DNA of 64,000 bases, taken from NCBI GenBank assembly GCA_016744995.1, contig JADGDG010000007.1:1-64000 (forward strand), given 5' to 3'. This document shows, in pieces, positions 8,176 to 17,509 of the stretch; position 1 is the first letter of the stretch; each line of letters begins with the position of its first letter. Origin of the DNA: Gammaproteobacteria bacterium (GTDB taxonomy: Bacteria; Pseudomonadota; Gammaproteobacteria; GRL18). The position numbers were made by a program, and so were the translations under genes. The notes beneath the pieces are model-generated. The model did not search any database. It saw only the letters and a list, made by a program, of their open reading frames with translations, and had not been told where the DNA came from.

Positions 8176-9642
8176 TTAATTGAGTTTTTCAAAATCATTG
8201 GGCTTCCAGGTGCCATCAAAAAATGGCTGAGTGGGACTGTAGAGCCGAAGTAATGTGAACCAACCTTTACCATATACAGTACGGAGATAGTTTGATTTAG
8301 GAGCACCATTGGGCAGAACTGGGCCAAAATAAAGATCCACTGATCCATCTTTATTTTGTTTTAGATCATCCAGGGAGCCGATTGAGGGAAATGGCTGGCC
8401 ATTTTTTAATCCCGAAGCATTATATCCATCATAAAGAGTAACCGACCAAAAATTCGCAGCGGGTATACCCGCTGGAAGGTGTAACTTATAGGAGGAACTA
8501 CCTGACAGGTGATTACCATCTGCATCACGGTAAGCAAAAGGATATTTTGACCCTTTACCCACCATGTTCATGACCATTGCCGGGCTAATAGAGTAACCAA
8601 TTTTGAACATTCCCATTCTGGCATCAATATCGAGATAGGAGTCCTGTTTAAATTCAACATCCAGAACGTTAAGCACATTATGCCACTGACGGTCTGGCCA
8701 GTATTTTGTATTGGGCAATTTATCACCATAACGCATGGCCTGAGCCATTTTCATACCGACATCAGCACCTGCTGTTAAAATTTGCTTCATGTGAGCATCG
8801 GGCTTAAAGGGTTTGCCTTTAACAATGCCCAGAGATGCCATCATTCCACGCATAGACCAGTCCTCTGGCCCGACAAATTCAGTATTAATAAATTCAGCCA
8901 GCCCCTCAAAGTAGCTGTAATCTTGAGGGTAAAGCATATTGGCTGGCTGCCCAGTGCCATTAGGAAAGATCATTTCTGGTGGATTATCAGCTCTGGCTAA
9001 AGGATAGATGCGAGTTCGCTCCATAAGCTTAACACCTTCTTTAGTGCCGCCATCTTCGTCTCGAAATGCTCGCCAAAAAACAAAGACATTGTAGGTTGAG
9101 CTTTTAAATGTATAGTAGCCTTCAGGTGCTTCACCTTTAAAGTCGGGGGGCAAAATTAAATATTTACCACCTTTACCCTCATCTGGACCTACAAACCCTA
9201 CATCAGTTAATGGCCTGTGCCAGAAATCATCCAGTACTCCCTGAAGCTTTGGAGGCACTTCAATGACCGTTGGCCCATCTTTGTGCAAATCAAGATAGCC
9301 CATACCATAGATCACGTCGGAATTTGGTGTGCTGACGATGGTTTCTGCGCTGAGACGCTCTTTCCAGATTGGAAAAACATTTGATCCCTCACCAAACTGT
9401 GCTTCCGATCCCTTTTTCATTGCCCAGAGTGCTGTTGCTGGTAATGACCAGATAACGACCTGTGAGGCACGTTGAAATAATAGTTCATCATGAAGACGAT
9501 CGACTGATGCCTGCGTTGGATAACTCTCTGGGAATGGTAAAGACTGAAGAGCTTTCCAATAGTCAGCAGCCTGCACCTGTAATGACAAAAGCGTTACAAG
9601 TACTACCAGTAAAGTCTGCATCATGCTAAGTTTTACTTTCAC
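8176..9642 (-). CDS. Secreted DUF1254/DUF1214 protein (second of two)
   Basis: About 488 residues with the same DUF1254-DUF1214 order as its downstream neighbour: FQRASQVVIWSLPATALWAM near the N-terminus, YKLHLPAGIPAANFWSVTLY and WFTLLRLYSPTQPFFDGTW near the C-terminus. I prefer the GTG at 9642, because AGGA sits eight bases before it and the signal peptide (VKVKLSMMQTLLVVL...VQA) begins there. A longer TTG reading from 9666 overlaps that ribosome site. The two paralogues are clearly diverged, so the duplication is old. Confidence 0.86.
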   Translation of the reverse strand: MKVKLSMMQTLLVVLVTLLSLQVQAADYWKALQSLPFPESYPTQASVDRLHDELLFQRASQVVIWSLPATALWAMKKGSEAQFGEGSNVFPIWKERLSAETIVSTPNSDVIYGMGYLDLHKDGPTVIEVPPKLQGVLDDFWHRPLTDVGFVGPDEGKGGKYLILPPDFKGEAPEGYYTFKSSTYNVFVFWRAFRDEDGGTKEGVKLMERTRIYPLARADNPPEMIFPNGTGQPANMLYPQDYSYFEGLAEFINTEFVGPEDWSMRGMMASLGIVKGKPFKPDAHMKQILTAGADVGMKMAQAMRYGDKLPNTKYWPDRQWHNVLNVLDVEFKQDSYLDIDARMGMFKIGYSISPAMVMNMVGKGSKYPFAYRDADGNHLSGSSSYKLHLPAGIPAANFWSVTLYDGYNASGLKNGQPFPSIGSLDDLKQNKDGSVDLYFGPVLPNGAPKSNYLRTVYGKGWFTLLRLYSPTQPFFDGTWKPNDFEKLN

Positions 9643-9787
9643 TTTGTCTTTCCTTTTTATATCCAAAAATTATGTAAGAGCAAACCAGTGGCTGAGTCCT
9701 TTGGCGAAAGTGGTGCTAATGTGGCAGGGTTACCATTCCAATAACCCAGATAGCAATTTATTACTGCCCGGAAATTACTAATGACTA

Positions 9788-10450
9788 TTACCACGGTATT
9801 AAGCGCCCGGCCGTTCCCATCGTTGCATCCAGATCCCTTGAAATATTGTACATATGTCGATTCATATCATTGATCTCATTAGTCAGCACTGGCAATGCTG
9901 ACATCTGAGCCCTCATGGCATTAATGTCTGTCGCTAAGACTGGCAATGCATTCATTTTTTCATTCATAGCCTGTATTTCATTTTTCATGGAATGCATTTC
10001 CTCATACAATTTAGGCATAATCTGCATTGATTGAGCCATAAGCGATAAGAACAGTGCCACTGTTGCTCCAGAATTAAAATCAGGATTAACAGCCAGATAT
10101 TGGGATATAAGTGCATGCTGTTGTTCAAATTGTTTAACCTGTGCGTACTCTTTCGGTGCTAAAGACATCATAAATTGTTGTCGTTTATTAACCAGAAGTT
10201 CAGTATTCAAATTCTTTGATGGGTTTAATTTTGGAAAGTTCTGAGGGAGTTGCGTGACAACATTTATCACAGGCAAAAAAGCCTGGTAGCTTGCAAACCC
10301 AAAAAGAATGAGGATAATAATAAGGGCAATCCTAATCTGCCGATTGGATCGCTGACTGTCATCATACCGAACCTGCAACTGTTCCATTGCGAGACTAAGA
10401 CGGTTTATGGCTTCAACAACCTGCGGTGATTCTTGTTGTGAGTCAGACAT
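9788..10450 (-). CDS. Membrane-anchored coiled-coil protein, unknown function
   Basis: 220 residues. A short charged N-terminus (1-40) is followed by one membrane helix (about 42-65, [20 protein letters not shown]) and a long helical, Met-rich domain. Near 165-195 a short unit, N-ALPVL---IN-M, occurs twice ([14 protein letters not shown] and [14 protein letters not shown]). The protein ends RLIPW. AAGGA precedes the ATG. I do not recognise the family. It lies 146 bp upstream of the DUF1254 pair and downstream of the YeeE transporter on the same strand. Confidence 0.7.
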   Translation of the reverse strand: MSDSQQESPQVVEAINRLSLAMEQLQVRYDDSQRSNRQIRIALIIILILFGFASYQAFLPVINVVTQLPQNFPKLNPSKNLNTELLVNKRQQFMMSLAPKEYAQVKQFEQQHALISQYLAVNPDFNSGATVALFLSLMAQSMQIMPKLYEEMHSMKNEIQAMNEKMNALPVLATDINAMRAQMSALPVLTNEINDMNRHMYNISRDLDATMGTAGRLIPW

Positions 10451-10590
10451 AATAATCCTTAAATGTTTGGAACATAAAGTCAGACAAGTGCATTGAGTTT
10501 ATTTATGACACCATTCAATGCCTGTCTTCTTATTAATTACGTTCTGTACACCTTCTGTTTTTTTATCACATAATGTTATACAAAAAATGA

Positions 10591-12153
10591 TTACACTTTG
10601 GCTGGCATGGGCACATTGACATCACCAATTTGGCCATCATGATTCTGACCCTCAGTATCAATCTTGTCTTGAAGTTCTTCAGTATTTAACCGAATCAGAT
10701 CATTAGGGTTTGTGCCTGTATTTTGAGCACCCTTTTTCAAAAACCAAAACAGACCAAAAAGAAGGAGTACCCACCAAATAACTAATATTGTCTGCTGACC
10801 AGCAATGCTGGATGGAAAGATTAAGTCATAGACTTTGTGTTGTTCAACCATCACAGTTGATTGAAAAAATTCTTTATGAGCTTCATAATTAAGAGTGAAA
10901 GGAAGATAGCCAAAAGCGAATCCCATAAAGCCAACCATCGTGTTCAGGTAACCCATGCCAATACGCATATAAGAACGGACTTCACAGCCAATCATCATGA
11001 CAGCACCCAGCCCCAATAATAAGCCGCCAATTAAATTACCAGCCGTTAATTGATAAGTAATACTGCCAACAAAACCAGGGCTTGCATCAAATACAATCCA
11101 GGCAATGACCATAAAAGCAAGCATAACAACCCAGTGAGCAAAAATGCCAATCAGCGGAAGATAACTGCGCATAAGAGTACGAGTGATTCGTGGCACCCCC
11201 ATATCAGCAAACTTGCTATCATTGTTTTTCATCATATTTGCTGACTTCCAGGCAACCAGAGCACACTCTGTACCAAAGCCGCTCTTGGCAAGACCAATCC
11301 CGCCAAAAATACCCGCACCAAGAGTCAGGATGACATAAAACAAGCCTCGATCATTAATTGATTTACTAAAATCAACTGTTTCACCATTTTTAATATGCTG
11401 CAAAGCCTCTGGATTAAATAGGCCTCCATAGATTGCAACACCTATAAAAACTAAAACAACCAATAAACCCAGCCAATAGAGCGGGTTACTCGATCCCTTT
11501 TTATCAGAACGACATGTTAATGACTCTCCTGCATCATTGCCACAGACATATGAGCGCGTTTCCTGATGTTTAAAATAGGACGCAGCTCCAAGCTTAGCCA
11601 TAATAAAAAAAGCAAGCCCACCACCCAGTCCCATAAAAATAACTGTAACCATCGAATGAATATTCATTAAAGGTATACCGCCAAGCAGATGATTCAGTGT
11701 ACAGCCACCTGCCAGACGTGTTCCATAGCTGAAGATTGCACCACCAACAAACGCGAGCACTAATAATTTAGTGGGATAATAAGCCCAGGCACGATTTTCA
11801 CGTTCCATTATAGCCACCACAAAACCACCGACAATCATGCCCACTATAGGCCAACCAATACCGGGAATAAATGCACCGCCCACTGCAGCAATACCATCTA
11901 TGGATTTGCCATAAATCTCAAAGTCATGCAAGTCAAACAGTTGATAGAAAGCAACTTCCACGCCGCGAAACATATTACCAAGATCAGTGGTTACTGTAAT
12001 GGGAGTCAGCACAGTATTTTGCCCGACCGATGTTTCCTGTGTCCAAAGTCCTAACATATAGATTATTTGTGCAATACCAAAAGTAATGCCAGCCCAAAAA
12101 AATGACCACTGAGAAGATAATATTCGTTGCATCAATGTTTGTTGTTCATTCAT
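10591..12153 (-). CDS. YeeE/YedE-family sulfur-compound transporter
   Basis: 520 residues with about ten or more membrane helices. Three Gly/Cys motifs of the Sulf_transp family are visible: AGGCTLNHLLGG, GFGTECALVAW and IGCEVRSYMRIGMG. In characterised members (TsuA) such cysteines relay thiosulfate through the membrane. The protein is long enough to hold the two duplicated halves. AAAGGA lies upstream of the ATG, and the shared motif is 83 bp upstream. The sulfatase cluster makes a sulfur-species role plausible; thiosulfate or another form cannot be decided. Confidence 0.88.
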   Translation of the reverse strand: MNEQQTLMQRILSSQWSFFWAGITFGIAQIIYMLGLWTQETSVGQNTVLTPITVTTDLGNMFRGVEVAFYQLFDLHDFEIYGKSIDGIAAVGGAFIPGIGWPIVGMIVGGFVVAIMERENRAWAYYPTKLLVLAFVGGAIFSYGTRLAGGCTLNHLLGGIPLMNIHSMVTVIFMGLGGGLAFFIMAKLGAASYFKHQETRSYVCGNDAGESLTCRSDKKGSSNPLYWLGLLVVLVFIGVAIYGGLFNPEALQHIKNGETVDFSKSINDRGLFYVILTLGAGIFGGIGLAKSGFGTECALVAWKSANMMKNNDSKFADMGVPRITRTLMRSYLPLIGIFAHWVVMLAFMVIAWIVFDASPGFVGSITYQLTAGNLIGGLLLGLGAVMMIGCEVRSYMRIGMGYLNTMVGFMGFAFGYLPFTLNYEAHKEFFQSTVMVEQHKVYDLIFPSSIAGQQTILVIWWVLLLFGLFWFLKKGAQNTGTNPNDLIRLNTEELQDKIDTEGQNHDGQIGDVNVPMPAKV

Positions 12154-12235
12154 ATTATACTTTTCCTTTATAAGATACAGAGGCTATTCTTAATGAATTT
12201 TAATTATTTTATTATGGTTTAAAATCAAAAATTTG

Positions 12236-12255
12236 GTTATCAAAAAACCGCAAAT
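12236..12255 (-). promoter_or_regulatory. Shared regulatory motif, copy 3 (YeeE transporter)
   Basis: The core GTTATCAAAAAACCGCAA begins 83 bp upstream of the YeeE start. A second, weaker ATCAAAAA-like stretch lies just before it (aatcaaaaatttgg), which could be a partner half-site. The motif sits between the 3' end of the small membrane protein gene and YeeE, the same arrangement as in copy 2. Confidence 0.65.
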
Positions 12256-12290
12256 TTTAAATATAATCTAAGAAATTCTAACGCAGCAAG

Positions 12291-12767
12291 CTAATCCTTT
12301 TCTTTACCAAATTTTGGCTTGAATGATCCCAATAGTATTTCAAGAACAAGCGGGATAACATTTGACATACCAATCAGCTGTTCAATATGTGCTTTGTCAA
12401 GATAAGCCTGACTAACCTGTCCATCAGGTAGAGATCCTTTAGCTAATGAAACCAACTCAGGCATCATGGGAACAAGAAAAACAAAGGCATTAATGGCTAA
12501 AAAGGTAATCATTATAAACTTCAGTTTTAACCAATTGGGTTTATGCTCATATTGATAATACAGAACTAAATCAGACATTATTTTTATTCCTAAACCCGGC
12601 AGGATAAGAATATACGCACTCATTTCTTTATAAATACCGACATGATAGGCAGTGATAGCATCTGAATGACCTAAGATCACACTAATGACAATATGCGAAA
12701 GAATGCCTCCCACATACATAATTGTGCCAATTTCTTGAGTAAAATTTAGTATTTTTTTTAATATCAT
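12291..12767 (-). CDS. Four-helix inner-membrane protein, unknown (possibly DUF2269-like)
   Basis: About 158 residues with four hydrophobic segments (around 14-34, 50-70, 85-105 and near the C-terminus) and a polar loop GSLPDGQVSQAYLDKAHIEQ. The ATG at 12767 (MILKKILNF) has AAAGG eight bases upstream and is preferred over an upstream start at 12797. The DUF2269 suggestion rests on general appearance only. It is upstream of YeeE on the same strand. Its 3' end and downstream motif are duplicated at 6516-6709. Confidence 0.75.
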   Translation of the reverse strand: MILKKILNFTQEIGTIMYVGGILSHIVISVILGHSDAITAYHVGIYKEMSAYILILPGLGIKIMSDLVLYYQYEHKPNWLKLKFIMITFLAINAFVFLVPMMPELVSLAKGSLPDGQVSQAYLDKAHIEQLIGMSNVIPLVLEILLGSFKPKFGKEKD

Positions 12768-12868
12768 AACTGCAACCTTTAACGCTGCCCGAACCACATT
12801 CTGGAAAACAAAGCATCTTTATGAATAAACTGATGATAGATAAAAGTACACTTTGATCTTATATCACA

Positions 12869-12898
12869 ATTACAATTATTGCAATTACAACTATTGCA
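12869..12898. promoter_or_regulatory. Tandem 15-bp repeats upstream of marR (candidate MarR operator)
   Basis: Two direct copies of ATTACAAYTATTGCA (12869-12883 and 12884-12898) differ at one base. Each contributes to a palindromic ATTGCAAT (12878-12885 and 12893-12900). MarR-family operators are often short AT-rich palindromes with TTGCAA half-sites. The repeats end 30 bp before the MarR start and lie between it and the divergent membrane-protein gene, so they could control both. Confidence 0.55.
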
Positions 12899-12928
12899 AT
12901 AGTTTCCTTTTCCCGTAATATAGAGACT

Positions 12929-13390
12929 ATGAAAGAAAAAGCGAATCTACAGAATAAAGCACCTGCTGGAAAAGTGAGAGAAAATAGTGTTGGCTGGATG
13001 CTCAAATCATTGGCGGCAAAGCTTGATAAGCAAATGAAGAAAGACTTAGAGCCACTTGGCTTAAATCTTGGCAGGTTTGCCATCATGATGACTCTACTGG
13101 AGAAAGACAGCATCACCCAGGCAGAAATTGGGAAAAAAGTGTCGATGCCAGGCTACGCCACCACAAGAAACATTGATGTACTGGAAAAAAATGGTTTGCT
13201 GAAACGTCACGAAAGCAAAACATCCAGACGAAGTTTTTGCATTCAACTAACAAAAAAAGGCATGTCACTTGCCCCTGAATTATTCTCAATCGTAGGAAAA
13301 GTTAACAAAAATCTCCTTTCGGCATTAGATGAAAATGAAGAAATAAAACTTAAACAACTACTAACAAAAATTTTATTTCATTCATCTTAA
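12929..13390 (+). CDS. MarR-family transcriptional regulator
   Basis: 153 residues with a winged helix-turn-helix. A helical N-terminus (VGWMLKSLAAKLDKQMKKDL) precedes the DNA-binding segment ITQAEIGKKVSMPGYATTRNIDVLEKNGLLKRHES, and a wing and dimerisation helix follow. It is divergent from the sulfur/DUF1254 cluster and 55 bp upstream of an AraC regulator on the same strand, so both probably share a transcript. MarR proteins usually repress until a small, often aromatic or lipophilic ligand binds. Autoregulation through the 15-bp repeats upstream is plausible. Confidence 0.9.
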   Translation: MKEKANLQNKAPAGKVRENSVGWMLKSLAAKLDKQMKKDLEPLGLNLGRFAIMMTLLEKDSITQAEIGKKVSMPGYATTRNIDVLEKNGLLKRHESKTSRRSFCIQLTKKGMSLAPELFSIVGKVNKNLLSALDENEEIKLKQLLTKILFHSS

Positions 13391-13445
13391 GGCAGTAGAC
13401 TGTACTAGCAACAGGCTTGACAAGCCTAGAAAAAGGACCGGTGAA

Positions 13446-14417
13446 TTGATACTCCTAAACACACATTTTGATAGTTTTGAAGAATTGGCAGGAATTGCTC
13501 ACCATTGGAAAGCAGAGTTTCAACAAATGGGCTCTGAACAATTTAAGCCTCTGGCATTCCAGGCTAAAAGCGGTTTATTGCTTTACACCAGAGGACAATT
13601 CGGCTGTTTTGTTCGCCAGCAAGGAGCAACCCCCCCAGGTATGAGAACCTTTGCAATACCTGATTTTGACTGCACTGACTTTAACTGGTTTGGTCATAAA
13701 GTGAGTAAAAATAACTTACTGATTTTCCCCGGTCATGGTGATATTGACGCTTTTACAAGGCCAGGGTTCAATGTAATAACCATTAGCCTGCCTGAAAATT
13801 ACCTTCATGAACTTTTAGAAAAAAATAATATCAATAATATCAATAATATCAATAATATCAATAATATTCTAGCACCTCATGAAATGGTTAAAGAAGTTCC
13901 AGCTGGTTATTTAAATGAATTGCGTTTATTAATCAACCAGTTTGAACATACAATAAAAAAAAGCAATCAGTCTCAATACCATGCCTCCTGCATCAATACG
14001 ATTCAAATGCAGATAATCGCTTGTCTGGTTAATATTCTGACTGAAAACCAGTCTACTCAGCAATTAATGAATCCAAAAAACTCCAAATTAATCAAACATC
14101 TGACTGATTATATTCATACCCACCTCAGTGAACAAATAAGAATCAAACAATTATGCTGTCAAGCTCATGTCTCTGAAAGAACCGTACAGAATCTATTCAA
14201 AAAAGAATTAGGAATATTGCCAAAATCTTATATATTGGGAGCTAAATTAAATCATGTACATCATAGTTTATGGCATGCTAATTTATCAGATATTTTTATT
14301 GGTGATATTGCATTTAATGCTGGCTTTTTGCACATGGGACAGTTTGCAACAGACTTTTACAAAGTGTTTAATGAATTACCTTCAGATACTCTTAAACGTT
14401 CTATATCATCGGGATAA
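13446..14417 (+). CDS. AraC-family transcriptional regulator
   Basis: About 323 residues with an N-terminal sensor domain (1-120), a linker and a C-terminal double helix-turn-helix (about 215-320, IRIKQLCCQAHVSERTVQNL and the second helix IAFNAGFLHMGQFATDFYK). The start is TTG, supported by AAGGA eight bases upstream; no ATG or GTG extends the frame upstream. The linker carries an in-frame array NINNINNINNIN encoded by 9-bp repeats. It is the obvious candidate to bind the three shared motifs upstream of the cluster operons, but this is inferred from position and motif type. Confidence 0.88.
   Translation: MILLNTHFDSFEELAGIAHHWKAEFQQMGSEQFKPLAFQAKSGLLLYTRGQFGCFVRQQGATPPGMRTFAIPDFDCTDFNWFGHKVSKNNLLIFPGHGDIDAFTRPGFNVITISLPENYLHELLEKNNINNINNINNINNILAPHEMVKEVPAGYLNELRLLINQFEHTIKKSNQSQYHASCINTIQMQIIACLVNILTENQSTQQLMNPKNSKLIKHLTDYIHTHLSEQIRIKQLCCQAHVSERTVQNLFKKELGILPKSYILGAKLNHVHHSLWHANLSDIFIGDIAFNAGFLHMGQFATDFYKVFNELPSDTLKRSISSG
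13824..13868 (+). repeat. 9-bp tandem repeat within the AraC gene
   Basis: Four perfect copies of AATAATATC and a fifth with one change. The unit length is a multiple of three, so copy number changes would alter the Asn/Ile linker length without breaking the frame. Confidence 0.9.
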
Positions 14418-14522
14418 GAACATTATAAGTCTACCTCAAAGGATTGCGCATAAACATTGCAGCTGCAATTTCATGGAAATGATATTTGAGAAAACTACAC
14501 TGAATAGTTACAGAACATCATT

Positions 14523-16670
14523 CTATAAATTTCCTCGCCCCTTGCTCAGAGGTCTTTTTTTCTTTTGAGCAAAAGGTTTTGCCCGCCTCGAATTGTAGGA
14601 TGATTTTCGTTTTTCTTCTTTAGGCACCAATTGCTTCTCACCATCACCAATAAGATCAGCTCGTCCCATTTCCCGTAATGTTTCCCGGATGACAGGCCAG
14701 TTTTTGGGATCATGATAACGCAGCAAGGACTTATGCAATCGTCTGATCTTTTCACCTTTTGCAGTCAATACTTTTTCTGATTTGTAACTCAGTTTTTTCA
14801 GTGGATTACGTTCACTATGATACATGGCCGTTGCTGTAGCCATAGGAGATGGATAAAAATTCTGGACCTGATCCAGCCGAAAATTATTCTCTTTCAGCCA
14901 CAAAGCCAGGTTAACCATTTCTTCAATGGTAGTGCCCGGATGCGCAGCAATAAAATAAGGGATTAAATATTGTTCTTTACCTGCTTCTTTAGAGAATTGT
15001 TCAAACATTTGTTTGAATTCATAATAGGTGTCAATTTTTGGTTTCATCATCTTACTCAGAGTACCCTCTTCGGTATGCTCTGGTGCAATCTTTAAATAAC
15101 CACCTACATGATGCGTTACCAGCTCTTTCACATATTCTGGCGAACGAACAGCCAGATCATAGCGCAGACCTGAAGCAACAAATACTTTTTTTATCCCTGG
15201 CAGTTGTCTCGCACGTTGATATAAATGAGTCAAAGGACCATGATCAGTATTCATGTGAGAACAAATAGTTGGATAAACACAGGATAAACGTCGACAGACT
15301 GATTCAATTTTTTTATCATCGCAGGCTAAACGCCACATATTTGCCGTTGGACCACCCAGATCAGAAATATAACCCTTAAACTCCGGCACATTATCACGAA
15401 TTTCTTCTATCTCACGGATAATTGAATCTTCAGAGCGATTTTGAATGACCCGTCCCTCATGCTCGGTGATCGAGCAGAAAGTACAGCCGCCAAAACAGCC
15501 TCGCATAATATTAATAGAAAAACGGATCATCTCATACGCAGGCATTTTTTTGCCTTGATAATCTGAGTGCGGCAGACGTTTATAAGGCAACTCAAACAAT
15601 TGATCCAGTTCTTCAGTGCTCAGAGGAAAAGGCGGTGGATTAAGCCAGACATCACGCTCACCATGACGCTGTACCAGAGCACGTGCATTGCCCGGATTTG
15701 TTTCCAGATGCAGAACCCGGGAAGCATGGGCATATAAAACGGGATCAGTAAGCACTTTTTCATAGGATGGTAAACGGATAACTGAACGTCCACGATCAAG
15801 TGATTTAACAATATCCTTAAGCGGTACAGCAACAACACCTTCTTCCTTCATCTGCTGATTGTTTTCAGCTGATGACTCAGAACAACTATTCTGCTCAACC
15901 ATATGATACGGGCTGACAACTGCATCAACCTTACCAGGCCGATCAATACGGCTGGAGTCAATTTCCATCCAGTTTTGCTTCTGCTGTTTGACCATAAAAG
16001 CAGTACCACGGATATTGTCCAGCTTATTAATACTTTCACCGCGAGACAAACGATGTGCAATTTCTGTGATCTGACGTTCACCATTACCAAACACCAGCAG
16101 ATCAGCTTTTGAATCAACCAGAACTGAGCGCCTTACTTTATCAGACCAGTAATCATAGTGGGCAATTCGCCTGAGGCTAGCTTCAATACCGCCAATAATT
16201 ACTGGAATATCAGACCAGGCTTCTTTACAGCGTTGTGTATACACAGCAACGGCATGATCAGGTCGTTTACCACCGATGTCATCTGGAGTATAAGCATCAT
16301 CATGGCGCAATTTACGATCCGCCGTATAACGATTGATCATAGAATCCATATTACCCGCAGTCACACCAAAGAACAGGTTCGGCTTACCTAAAATTTTAAA
16401 GGGCTCAGAGCTTTGCCAGTCAGGCTGATCAATGATGCCAACACGGAAGCCCTGAGACTCCAGCAAGCGGCCAATGAGAGCCATGCCAAAACTGGGATGA
16501 TCAACATAAGCATCTCCGGTCACCAGAATAACATCACAGGAATCCCATCCCAGAGCTTCCATTTCAGTAACTGTATGAGGCAAATATTGAGAAAGACCAT
16601 AACATTCAGCCCAATACTTATCATAGGCAAAGATGTTTTGAAGATTTGAGGATTGATTTATTCTGGACAT
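14523..16670 (-). CDS. ygiQ: YgiQ-family radical SAM protein
   Basis: 715 residues. The N-terminal domain starts [12 protein letters not shown] and contains [21 protein letters not shown]. The radical SAM cluster motif is [19 protein letters not shown] (Cys-x3-Cys-x2-Cys), and the basic C-terminal tail is typical of the family. The family is widespread and its substrate has not been firmly established. It converges on the AraC gene, with 105 bp of featureless sequence between them. No clear ribosome site precedes the ATG. Confidence 0.95.
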   Translation of the reverse strand: MSRINQSSNLQNIFAYDKYWAECYGLSQYLPHTVTEMEALGWDSCDVILVTGDAYVDHPSFGMALIGRLLESQGFRVGIIDQPDWQSSEPFKILGKPNLFFGVTAGNMDSMINRYTADRKLRHDDAYTPDDIGGKRPDHAVAVYTQRCKEAWSDIPVIIGGIEASLRRIAHYDYWSDKVRRSVLVDSKADLLVFGNGERQITEIAHRLSRGESINKLDNIRGTAFMVKQQKQNWMEIDSSRIDRPGKVDAVVSPYHMVEQNSCSESSAENNQQMKEEGVVAVPLKDIVKSLDRGRSVIRLPSYEKVLTDPVLYAHASRVLHLETNPGNARALVQRHGERDVWLNPPPFPLSTEELDQLFELPYKRLPHSDYQGKKMPAYEMIRFSINIMRGCFGGCTFCSITEHEGRVIQNRSEDSIIREIEEIRDNVPEFKGYISDLGGPTANMWRLACDDKKIESVCRRLSCVYPTICSHMNTDHGPLTHLYQRARQLPGIKKVFVASGLRYDLAVRSPEYVKELVTHHVGGYLKIAPEHTEEGTLSKMMKPKIDTYYEFKQMFEQFSKEAGKEQYLIPYFIAAHPGTTIEEMVNLALWLKENNFRLDQVQNFYPSPMATATAMYHSERNPLKKLSYKSEKVLTAKGEKIRRLHKSLLRYHDPKNWPVIRETLREMGRADLIGDGEKQLVPKEEKRKSSYNSRRAKPFAQKKKRPLSKGRGNL

Positions 16671-16732
16671 TGATTTAACACTGGTTTAACTTAGATTAGC
16701 AAATGCTACTATTATAAACTTTTTTAGATTAT

Positions 16733-16757
16733 AAAAAAACCTGAATAAAAACAGGTA
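16733..16757 (-). terminator. Short rho-independent terminator
   Basis: On the minus strand ACCTG, an eight-base loop and CAGGT are followed by seven T. It is positioned to end the hemF operon before ygiQ. The stem is only 5 bp. Confidence 0.5.
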
Positions 16758-16836
16758 TTTATTATTTGGCCTTTTATATACAAACAATAGACAACTCAGG
16801 GAGGTTTTACAATGTTTGATATTTAGCAACTACTCA

Positions 16837-17499
16837 TTATGAATGGCAATTCTTTTCAGGTGTCGCTGTAATTTCACGCGCAATAAGACCAGTCTGGGTG
16901 ATATATAATTGATATATCTGCTCATCTTTCATGGCTAAAAAAACAGACTGACCATATCTGGCATCAAGCCAGGGCAACCACTGGTATTTCTTTTTCAGGG
17001 CCCAAAGATCTAAATCAGGCTTTGCTTCCAAAGAAAAAACCGTTGGCCGATTATTACGTTGCTGACTTATCTCCTGATAACGACCTGAGATACGATCCAG
17101 TTGAAAGCTGGCATCCAGACCTAATAAATTTGCCCAGCCATGCCATTTTATGATCCTCGCATCAATCTGCCACTCATCCCCATTGATCCGATAAGATGTG
17201 ATTTTACAAGTATCTAATTGCAGTAATTCAACACTATAACTCTGATGCTTATGGCGTTTTACATCCAGTACTGCAATTGGCTCCTCATAAGTCAGGCGAT
17301 GATATGTAAAAATATTAGAGCCCAATAGAGACAGGCTGATTAAGAAAAACAGCACCAACAGAAGATAACCGCTGTTTCGGCAACTTGCCCAGATTTTTTT
17401 CTTTTTCAGCATTTTCAGGGTGCGAAAAAAGAAAAAAATTAAAATAGATAAATTAACTACTAAAAAAGCAAAATAGTAAAATTCAATTGAGGGGTTCAT
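16837..17499 (-). CDS. Membrane-anchored protein of unknown function
   Basis: About 220 residues with two membrane helices (about 7-28 and 42-65). The soluble part contains HRLTYEEPIAVLDVKRHKHQ and a C-terminal half rich in Trp and Tyr (WHGWANLLGLDASFQLDRIS). I chose the ATG at 17499 (MNPSIEFYYF); the longer frame to 17667 lies inside the flavin reductase gene. It follows that gene by 10 bp and is in the hemF transcript. I do not recognise a characterised family. Confidence 0.75.
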   Translation of the reverse strand: MNPSIEFYYFAFLVVNLSILIFFFFRTLKMLKKKKIWASCRNSGYLLLVLFFLISLSLLGSNIFTYHRLTYEEPIAVLDVKRHKHQSYSVELLQLDTCKITSYRINGDEWQIDARIIKWHGWANLLGLDASFQLDRISGRYQEISQQRNNRPTVFSLEAKPDLDLWALKKKYQWLPWLDARYGQSVFLAMKDEQIYQLYITQTGLIAREITATPEKNCHS

Positions 17500-17509
17500 G
17501 CATTCTAAT

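Noticed and set aside
13824..13868. CRISPR-like array
   Set aside because: The units are 9 bp, directly adjacent without spacers, and lie within a coding frame.
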